Assembly (NCBI GenBank): GCA_044226845.1
Contig: JBGAGG010000010.1
Span: 1 to 64,000, forward strand
Reading direction: 5' to 3'
Source of the DNA: JAFDZO01 sp044226845
Lineage (GTDB): Bacteria > Bacteroidota > Ignavibacteria > Tepidaquicellales > Tepidaquicellaceae
DNA length: 64,000 bases
Under the pieces are notes generated by a model. That model was given only the letters and a program-made list of their open reading frames with translations. It had not been told where the DNA came from and searched no databases. A program made the position numbers and the translations under genes. Of this stretch, positions 57,954 to 64,000 are shown piece after piece (position 1 is the first letter of the stretch; every line of letters starts with the position of its first letter).

Positions 57954-58655
57954 ATGTTATCAGATCTAATACAATCGCCGTTTCTTGGATTTTCAGAAGA
58001 GTCAATAAAATTTTTAAAATCTCTTCAAAATAAAAAGAACAATAAAAAAGAGTGGTTTGAAAAGCACAGAGAAGAATATGAGCAATATCTAAGAGAGCCG
58101 ATGAAGAATTTAATTGATACTCTTGCGCCTGAACTTGCCAAGATAGATAAAGATATCGTTATTAATTATAAATCGATATTCAGAATAAACCGCGATTTAA
58201 GGTTTTCAAAAGATAAAACTCCATATAAGACTCACTATGCTGCCGCTTTCTGTTTCGAGAGAATCAAAAAAGCCGAGCTGCCCCATGTTTATTTCCATCT
58301 TGAACCTAGAGAATTAATTATTGCAGCAGGACAATACAGCATGGACCCTGTTAATCTTAAAAAGATAAGATATAAAATTTATTCCGAGTTCGATGAATAC
58401 TTATCTATAATAGAAGATAAAAATTTTAAAAAATTATACGGTGAAGTAGCCGGAGTTAAACAGGCCAGACCTTCCAAAGATTACGCTGAAGTCACTGATA
58501 AAAAACTTGAAGAGATATTAAAGATGAAACAGTTTTATGTGTATAAATCATATAAGCCGGAACTTGCCTTCGAAACATCTTTTGTGGATTTAATACTTCA
58601 GCATGCAAAAGTAAGCCATGATTTCGTGAAGTTTTTATGGGAAGCAATGAAATAA
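57954..58655 (+). CDS. DUF2461 (TIGR02453) family protein
   Basis: The 233-residue protein has the family pattern NNKKEWFEKHREEYEQYLREPM, FRINRDLRFSKDKTPYKTHYAAAF and GQYSMDP. Function is unknown across the family, which is common in Bacteroidota and fungi; the proteins are cytoplasmic. Its length is typical, and it stands before nhaA on the same strand. Confidence 0.92.
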   Translation: MLSDLIQSPFLGFSEESIKFLKSLQNKKNNKKEWFEKHREEYEQYLREPMKNLIDTLAPELAKIDKDIVINYKSIFRINRDLRFSKDKTPYKTHYAAAFCFERIKKAELPHVYFHLEPRELIIAAGQYSMDPVNLKKIRYKIYSEFDEYLSIIEDKNFKKLYGEVAGVKQARPSKDYAEVTDKKLEEILKMKQFYVYKSYKPELAFETSFVDLILQHAKVSHDFVKFLWEAMK

Positions 58656-58725
58656 AGTTATAGTTTTTACCTGTAATTGCTTTTATGTAATTTCTATATT
58701 GAATTTTATTTACAATCTTAAATTA

Positions 58726-60054
58726 ATGGAATCAGGAAATCTCCCTAAAGTCGTTAAAAATGCACCGATAGATACATTAACCAGACCTTTCAGAAGGTTC
58801 ATGCAGATTGAAGCATCAAGCGGTATTGTTTTAATCTTCATTACAATCATTGCTCTTATTCTCGCCAATACAGGATACAGAGATTTTTATCTCCACTTAC
58901 TCGAGACAAAAATTATAATCGGATTCGGAGATTTCATTTTAAATAAAGAGATAAGCCATTGGATAAATGACGGCCTGATGGCCATATTTTTCTTTCTTGT
59001 CGGGCTCGAAATAAAAAGAGAAATGCTTTCGGGTGAACTTTCCTCATTAAAGAAAGCTTCCTTCCCTATCTTTGCTGCAATTGGTGGTATGGTTTTTCCT
59101 GCACTGATTTACGTTGCTATTAATCTTGGGCATGAATATGAAATGAAAGGCTGGGGAATTCCTATGGCCACTGATATTGCATTCTCACTGGGAATTTTAT
59201 CGCTGCTGGGTAACCGCGTACCAATTTCTTTGAAGATCTTTCTGACTGCATTTGCAATTGTAGATGACTTAGGAGCAGTAATAGTTATTGCAGTTTTTTA
59301 CACGGCAAATTTATCTCTTATAAGTTTAGGAATAGGTTTCGGGATTTTATTGCTTATGTTCCTTTGTAATTTTCTTCATGTCAGGCATCCTGCCGTTTAT
59401 CTTATACTTGGCATTTTTCTCTGGCTAGCGTTATTGAAATCAGGTGTACACGCAACAATAGCAGGAGTTTTGGCTGCTCTTACAATTCCTACAAAAGCAA
59501 AAATAGATGTGAAAAGTTTTGTAGAAAAATCAAAAAAAATAATTAACACTATTGAAGATAAAAGAACTTCGCAGGAAGATATAACAAATAACATCAGCGA
59601 GCTTGAAGATAAAAGCGAAAAGGTACTGCCGCTATCGAACAGGTTTGAACATGACTTACACTTATGGGTGGCATTTTTAATAATGCCAATATTTGCCTTC
59701 GCAAATGCAGGCGTTACGCTGGAACAGAATATATTAACTGCAGTTACAAATAAAGTAACGCTTGGAATTATATTGGGACTCTTCTTTGGCAAACAAATTG
59801 GCATCACATTTTTTTGCTGGCTGGCCGTTAAGACTAAAATGGCAGATCTGCCCGAAGGCACTAACTGGAAAATGATTTACGGTGCTGCATTGCTTGGTGG
59901 AGTAGGATTTACAATGTCTCTATTCATTTCATCGCTGGCATTTGCAAATCCTGAAGTAGTTGCTAACTCTAAGATAGGAATTTTATGCGCCTCATTAATA
60001 TCTGCCTTTGCCGGATATTTTATTTTGAAAAGAAGTTTAAATCACCACTCATAA
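58726..60054 (+). CDS. nhaA: Na+/H+ antiporter NhaA
   Basis: NhaA exchanges sodium for protons at the inner membrane for pH and salt homeostasis. The conserved regions are INDGLMAIFFFLVGLEIKRE, PMATDIAFSLGILSLLG and the two-Asp motif AFAIVDDLGAVIVIAVFYT, with a second half containing FANAGV. A charged loop of about 50 residues (KSKKIINTIEDKRTSQEDIT) between the halves is longer than in E. coli but common in this group. The start is taken at ATG 58726, since the TTG at 58699 adds nine unsupported residues. Confidence 0.96.
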   Translation: MESGNLPKVVKNAPIDTLTRPFRRFMQIEASSGIVLIFITIIALILANTGYRDFYLHLLETKIIIGFGDFILNKEISHWINDGLMAIFFFLVGLEIKREMLSGELSSLKKASFPIFAAIGGMVFPALIYVAINLGHEYEMKGWGIPMATDIAFSLGILSLLGNRVPISLKIFLTAFAIVDDLGAVIVIAVFYTANLSLISLGIGFGILLLMFLCNFLHVRHPAVYLILGIFLWLALLKSGVHATIAGVLAALTIPTKAKIDVKSFVEKSKKIINTIEDKRTSQEDITNNISELEDKSEKVLPLSNRFEHDLHLWVAFLIMPIFAFANAGVTLEQNILTAVTNKVTLGIILGLFFGKQIGITFFCWLAVKTKMADLPEGTNWKMIYGAALLGGVGFTMSLFISSLAFANPEVVANSKIGILCASLISAFAGYFILKRSLNHHS

Positions 60055-60055
60055 A

Positions 60056-60784
60056 ATGAAAAAAGTACTTTTATTTTTAATATTAATTTTTATTTCCGGA
60101 ACAGTTTCAGCACAGTATTTACCTGAAGAACTGCCTTCAGATTTACGAATAACCTACACTGCGACAAAGGGATTAATGAATTCTGCGGAAACAATTTATT
60201 TATCGCAAGATAGCTGTTATTATGAAACAATATTTCAGGATGTAACTAACAGATTTTCATTTTTTCTTTCCAATAAGAACATGAAAGAGTTATATGATGT
60301 TTTTATGAAATACAAAATTGAAAGCATTACAACTAAACCTCTTCAACGAGCTGCACCTGAAAGAATGGGAGATAATCTCTTACTTCAATGGGATGGTTTT
60401 AATTCAATTTTAATATCAAATTCAGGTAATTTTATTCTGGAAGATAAATGGCTTAACGACTGGAAAAAGATTTTAAAAAACATACGCAAGTTTGTAAAAG
60501 TAGAAATAGATAACAGAAGCAGGAATTTCACAGTCAGATTAGATGAAAGTTTCTCAGATAAAAAATTAGCAATGTATCTGAACAATGAGTTTTTATACGA
60601 TAATACAATTTCATCGGTAAGCGTAGAAGGATTTACAATAACACTGGCAGCAGTTCCGGGACAATATTACCTGAAAACTGTTATGGCTGACATGGGAATA
60701 ACACAGGAATTTAAAGTTGATATAATTGAAGGAACTGAACTGAAATTATCCTTAAAAGGAAACATTATAGAGCTGATTAATTGA
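60056..60784 (+). CDS. Exported protein of unknown function upstream of truA
   Basis: A signal peptide (VLLFLILIFISGTVSAQ) precedes a 220-residue protein of mixed beta content (ITYTATKGLMNSAETIYLSQ, RNFTVRLDESFSDKKLAMYL). No family is recognised. It begins one base after the nhaA stop, and its stop overlaps the truA start (TTGA), so it is part of a tightly packed run. Its link to NhaA or TruA is only positional. Confidence 0.7.
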   Translation: MKKVLLFLILIFISGTVSAQYLPEELPSDLRITYTATKGLMNSAETIYLSQDSCYYETIFQDVTNRFSFFLSNKNMKELYDVFMKYKIESITTKPLQRAAPERMGDNLLLQWDGFNSILISNSGNFILEDKWLNDWKKILKNIRKFVKVEIDNRSRNFTVRLDESFSDKKLAMYLNNEFLYDNTISSVSVEGFTITLAAVPGQYYLKTVMADMGITQEFKVDIIEGTELKLSLKGNIIELIN

Positions 60785-61527
60785 AAAAATTTAAGTTTTA
60801 CATAGAGTACGATGGTACGGGATACTCAGGCTGGCAGAAACAAAAAAATGCAAAGTCCATACAGGAAACCATCTCTAATATCATTATAGATATTTTTAAA
60901 AGCGGAAGAGGACAGAATAAATTTATTGATTTTCAGGGCTCCGGCAGGACTGATGCAGGAGTGCATGCTTATGAACAAATTGCGCACCTGGAATGCGAGA
61001 CTATGCTGGCACCTGAAATTCTAAAAATGAAAATAAACGATGCTCTACCTGCTCCTATTAATATTTTAGAAATTGAAAAAACAGATGACAGATTTCACGC
61101 TCGTCACTCAGCAAAATCACGACAATATGTGTACAGAATTTCCAAAAGAAGAAACGCCTTTGAAAAAAAATATTGCTGGTGGATAAAAGATAAGCTGGAT
61201 GTGAAAGCAATGAGCAGGGCTGCTGAAGAAATGGTAGGAATGCATGATTTTATTTCCTTCTCTGAAAAATCAAAGGAAGATAAATCAACTAAATGTCTCG
61301 TCGAAAATCTTGAGATTACCCAGGATGAAAATTTCATTTATATTCGGATAAAGGCCTCGCATTTCCTATGGAAAATGGTCCGGCGGATTGTTGGAACATT
61401 AGTTGAGGTTGGCAGAGGCAATAAAAACACTAACGATATTAAAAATTATTTGTTAAAGCCAAGTACAGAACCTGCCTTGTTCACAGCTCCCCCGTCAGGT
61501 TTATTTTTAGAAAAGATTTATTATTAA
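60781..61527 (+). CDS. truA: tRNA pseudouridine(38-40) synthase TruA
   Basis: TruA isomerises uridines 38-40 in the anticodon stem of many tRNAs. The catalytic Asp is in FQGSGRTDAGVHAYEQ, and other motifs are IEYDGTGYSGWQ, DDRFHARHSAKSRQYVYRI and FLWKMVRRIVGTLVEVGRG. The start is TTG 60781, overlapping the upstream stop, and the length of 248 is normal. Confidence 0.97.
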   Translation: MKKFKFYIEYDGTGYSGWQKQKNAKSIQETISNIIIDIFKSGRGQNKFIDFQGSGRTDAGVHAYEQIAHLECETMLAPEILKMKINDALPAPINILEIEKTDDRFHARHSAKSRQYVYRISKRRNAFEKKYCWWIKDKLDVKAMSRAAEEMVGMHDFISFSEKSKEDKSTKCLVENLEITQDENFIYIRIKASHFLWKMVRRIVGTLVEVGRGNKNTNDIKNYLLKPSTEPALFTAPPSGLFLEKIYY

Positions 61528-61532
61528 AAGAC

Positions 61533-62456
61533 GTGTCAAAAAAAGTAGTTATTGCAGGAGCAACGGGATTAATAGGTAAACATTTATGTATGCATCTTGC
61601 AGGTCTTGGATACGAAATTAAAGCTCTTGTAAGAAATCCTGAAAAGGCATTTGAATCTCTGAAACATTATAATATCGAGCTGATTGAGTGGGATATTAAG
61701 ATGAGTCCGGATGAAGTTGCTGCAGATTTAGAAGGCTGGGATTGTGTAATTAATTTGGCAGGAGCATCTGTCGGGAGTAAAAGATGGAATGATGAAGTAA
61801 AAAAAGAATTATATGATTCCCGTATAAACTCAACACGCCAGTTAGTAAATGCAATTCAAATTTGTTCAGATAAACCTAAGACATTTATTACTGCATGCGG
61901 TGTCGGAATTTACGGTTTCAGAGACGATGAAAATATTACGGAAGAATCCTCATTAGGAGATGATTTTCTTGCAAAGCTATGCATCGACTGGGAAAAAGAA
62001 GCTTTTAAAACCGAAAAAAATTGCAGAGTTGTAAGCATGAGAACCGGTGTGGTTCTTGATAAAAATGAAGGCGCATTAAAAGAATTAATGATGCCTTTTA
62101 AATTTTATGCCGGAGGATGGCTTGGCAACGGAAAACAATGGTTCCCCTGGATTCATATCAGAGATATAATTGAAATTTATAAAATTTGTATTGATAACGA
62201 TAGAATAAGCGGACCAATAAATGCCGACTCTCCCGATATTGTGAGCAATAAAGAATTTTGTAAAGAACTCGGCAAAGCAATGCATCGTCCCTGTCTTTTC
62301 CCTGTTCCCGGTTTTGCGCTGAAAATAATTGTGGGTGAGTTTGCTGAAACTCTGCTTAACGGCCAAAAAGTAATTCCGGAAAAATTAGAAAATTTGAATT
62401 TCCCTTTCCGATTTAAAAAACTAAATTCCGCATTAGAAGATCTACTTCAATCTTAA
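61533..62456 (+). CDS. TIGR01777 family NAD(P)-dependent epimerase (YfcH-like)
   Basis: The Rossmann motif KKVVIAGATGLIGKHLCMHL opens the protein, and further TIGR01777 features are NLAGASVGSKRWNDEVKKEL, GDDFLAKLCIDWEKEA, VVSMRTGVVLDKNEGAL and FPWIHIRDIIEIYKI. The end (LENLNFPFRFKKLNSALEDLL) is typical. The family is an extended SDR of unknown substrate. The start is GTG 61533, five bases after truA. Confidence 0.92.
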   Translation: MSKKVVIAGATGLIGKHLCMHLAGLGYEIKALVRNPEKAFESLKHYNIELIEWDIKMSPDEVAADLEGWDCVINLAGASVGSKRWNDEVKKELYDSRINSTRQLVNAIQICSDKPKTFITACGVGIYGFRDDENITEESSLGDDFLAKLCIDWEKEAFKTEKNCRVVSMRTGVVLDKNEGALKELMMPFKFYAGGWLGNGKQWFPWIHIRDIIEIYKICIDNDRISGPINADSPDIVSNKEFCKELGKAMHRPCLFPVPGFALKIIVGEFAETLLNGQKVIPEKLENLNFPFRFKKLNSALEDLLQS

Positions 62457-62459
62457 AAG

Positions 62460-63461
62460 ATGTCTTACCAAAGCGAAATTATAACATATCAGTTTCAGGA
62501 GTTATTCTTCAATCATTTCGATAAATCAATTGATAAAATCGAAAGATTAAAAGCAGATGCTTCCAATAGAAAAATTTATAGATTGATCTCAGGTTATACT
62601 TCTTGTGTTGCAGTTTGGAATGAGAATGTACCTGAGAACCGGGCATTTGTAGAATTCTCAAAGGGATTCAAAAAAGGAGGTTTAAATGTCCCTCAAATAT
62701 ATAATGAGTCATCGGATTACAAATTTTATTTACTTGAAGACCTGGGAGATACAACACTATTTAAAGCAAAAGAGAATTTTAAAGACGAAGGCTTAACATC
62801 TATATATTACTATCAATTAGCCCTAAAGCACTTAAAAGAATTTCAATATGAAGGACTAAATCATATAGACCTGGATTTATGTTATGAAACAAAACAATTT
62901 GATATTCAGCAAATGATGATGGATGAGGAAAAATTTTCGAATTATTACGTTTCCCAATTCGATGAGCCTGAAAAATATTATAAAATTCTCAATCAGGCCT
63001 TTGAATATTTAAATTCAGAACTGGTAAAGGCTGACACAAATTACTTTATGTTCAGAGATTTTCAGCCAAGAAATATTATGCTGAAAAATGATTCTTTATA
63101 TTTTATTGATTATCAGTCAGGCCGCAAAGGACCTCTTCATTACGATTTGGCATCTTTCTTATATTCCGGAAGCATTGAACTGACTGATGAAGAAAGAGAA
63201 TTTCTTTTAAAGTCATATCTTAACGATATTAAATACAAGACAGATAAAAGAGAGTTTATGAAGCTTTTTAAATTCTTTATACTGATAAGGTTAATTCAGG
63301 TTTTAGGAAGCTACGGCTATTCATTCCATAAGAACAAAGAGAAGAAATATCTGGATAAAATACAAAAAGCCCTTGCAAATATGAAATCATTGCTCGGGCA
63401 GTTTGATGATAAAATTATTGATGAGTTTATATATAAGCTGACTGAAAGGCTTAACTACTGA
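62460..63461 (+). CDS. Aminoglycoside-phosphotransferase-family kinase (APH)
   Basis: The protein has an APH/choline-kinase fold: an N-lobe with KADASNRKIYRL, a catalytic loop FRDFQPRNIMLK (Asp as base, Asn for metal) and IDYQSGRKGPLHYDLASFLY as the DFG-like part. It resembles sugar kinases such as AmgK that phosphorylate amino sugars during cell-wall recycling, and in this phylum it often stands beside a nucleotidyltransferase, which is not visible here. It begins three bases after the epimerase stop. Confidence 0.87.
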   Translation: MSYQSEIITYQFQELFFNHFDKSIDKIERLKADASNRKIYRLISGYTSCVAVWNENVPENRAFVEFSKGFKKGGLNVPQIYNESSDYKFYLLEDLGDTTLFKAKENFKDEGLTSIYYYQLALKHLKEFQYEGLNHIDLDLCYETKQFDIQQMMMDEEKFSNYYVSQFDEPEKYYKILNQAFEYLNSELVKADTNYFMFRDFQPRNIMLKNDSLYFIDYQSGRKGPLHYDLASFLYSGSIELTDEEREFLLKSYLNDIKYKTDKREFMKLFKFFILIRLIQVLGSYGYSFHKNKEKKYLDKIQKALANMKSLLGQFDDKIIDEFIYKLTERLNY

Positions 63462-63464
63462 TAC

Positions 63465-64000
63465 CTATTCAGTTCGTGAAGCTGATGGCTCCAGAGCATT
63501 TTTAACCAGTTTTGTTTTCCCGGTGCCGTCTGAATTCATGATATAGATCCAGCTTGTTACCACGGGCTCCATATCGGCAGGGTCTGAGCTTTTTGAGAGA
63601 TCAGATTTTGTATAAGCTGAAACAAGAATATGTTTACCGTCGCTTAAAGGAAACGGGTCATAGGTAGAAATATTCTTATCGCTTAGATTCTTTAAAGTTT
63701 TCGCTTTTATATTGTAAACAAAGACATTTGAAATAGGCTCACGCGATGTATCAAAAAAATCCTCGGTATCTGCATCGAACAATATTGCATCCTTATTATT
63801 AATAAAATATCCTTTATTACCGCTCGAAAAATAAATTGCCTTATTACCTGTAATTTCTTTCAAAGAAATTGTTCTGATAATGTTTCCTTTCAAATCAAAT
63901 TCAATAAAATTCTGCATATCCTGACAAAGAACTGAATTTCCATCGGCTGCAAATGTAGGGCTGAATAAATCAGTTTTATAACTATCCGAAAGAATTTTAA
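63465..64000 (-). CDS. TolB/PD40-like beta-propeller protein, C-terminal part (runs off the window)
   Basis: The frame is open from the right edge of the window (position 64000) to the stop at 63465, so the N-terminus lies outside; ATG 63917 is only an internal Met. Blades carry the PD40/TolB pattern (FSPTFAADGNSVLCQD, FPLSDGKHILVSAYT, IYIMNSDGTGKTKLVKNA). Such proteins are periplasmic propellers of varied function. The ending IMNSDGTGKTKL is typical of a terminal WD40-like blade. It converges with the APH kinase gene with a three-base gap. Confidence 0.8.
   Translation of the reverse strand, partial: KILSDSYKTDLFSPTFAADGNSVLCQDMQNFIEFDLKGNIIRTISLKEITGNKAIYFSSGNKGYFINNKDAILFDADTEDFFDTSREPISNVFVYNIKAKTLKNLSDKNISTYDPFPLSDGKHILVSAYTKSDLSKSSDPADMEPVVTSWIYIMNSDGTGKTKLVKNALEPSASRTE

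Noticed and set aside
1..64000. tRNA, rRNA and prophage genes.
   Set aside because: None could be recognised by reading; a covariance-model scan would be needed to exclude a tRNA, but no region shows the typical arms.

Overview
This looks like a chromosomal segment of an uncultured, low-GC Gram-negative bacterium of the Ignavibacteria type (Bacteroidota/Chlorobiota superphylum). Seven genes carry the type IX secretion (T9SS) C-terminal domain with the NYPNPFNPST motif that is abundant in that group. Shine-Dalgarno sequences are mostly absent (csp at 11420 is a clear exception), TTG/GTG starts are frequent, and a YbeY with Asp as third metal ligand and a DUF494 gene beside topA fit the same group. 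The phylum is an inference; no rRNA, tRNA or CRISPR was seen.

Layout. 1-2.6 kb: start of a TonB-dependent receptor, an HTH protein and two small membrane proteins among palindromic repeats. 2.6-7.3 kb: an OppF-type ATPase, a DUF1801 protein, exported proteins (one a two-lobed retropepsin-like protein) and a porin. 7.4-11.6 kb: housekeeping block topA-smg-ybeY-unknown-csp; csp has a 5' leader able to form a pseudoknot. 11.8-13.8 kb: gamma carbonic anhydrase, a canonical ubiquitin-conjugating (E2) enzyme and a membrane-anchored JAMM isopeptidase. 13.8-19.3 kb: a cobalamin operon under a B12 riboswitch and terminator (btuB-like receptor, two paralogous propellers with different surface anchors, CobO, a [2Fe-2S] BFD-like protein). 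19.4-28 kb: tyrosine phenol-lyase, a tandem pair of tiny single-span proteins, a TMEM175 channel, a DJ-1/HxlR divergent pair with a 22-bp palindromic operator, small exported proteins and a serine-palmitoyltransferase-like enzyme. 28-30.8 kb: an extended SDR and argS. 30.8-35.1 kb: a repeat-dense island of small membrane-protein genes, several REP-like families and a RAYT (TnpA-REP) gene bracketed by inverted REP hairpins. 35.4-39.2 kb: two tandem soluble TPR histidine kinases. 39.3-51.5 kb: two exported endonuclease/phosphatase proteins, a Crp/Fnr regulator, a methyltransferase and four T9SS-exported beta-propeller proteins in the order A-B-B'-A'. 51.6-64 kb: two acetyltransferases, a very large alpha-2-macroglobulin, DUF2461, nhaA, and a packed run unknown-truA-epimerase-APH kinase; a TolB-like propeller runs off the end.

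How it fits together. Much of the window serves the cell surface: B12 capture, T9SS-exported propellers and nucleases, an A2M protease trap and a porin. The strongest candidate for an under-described system is the E2 + membrane JAMM pair at 12.3-13.8 kb, which suggests ubiquitin-like protein conjugation near the inner membrane although no E1 or ubiquitin-like gene lies nearby. The second is the repeat-bounded array of small membrane-protein genes at 30.8-32.9 kb, whose repeat motif recurs at 2.1-2.55 kb around a similar gene.
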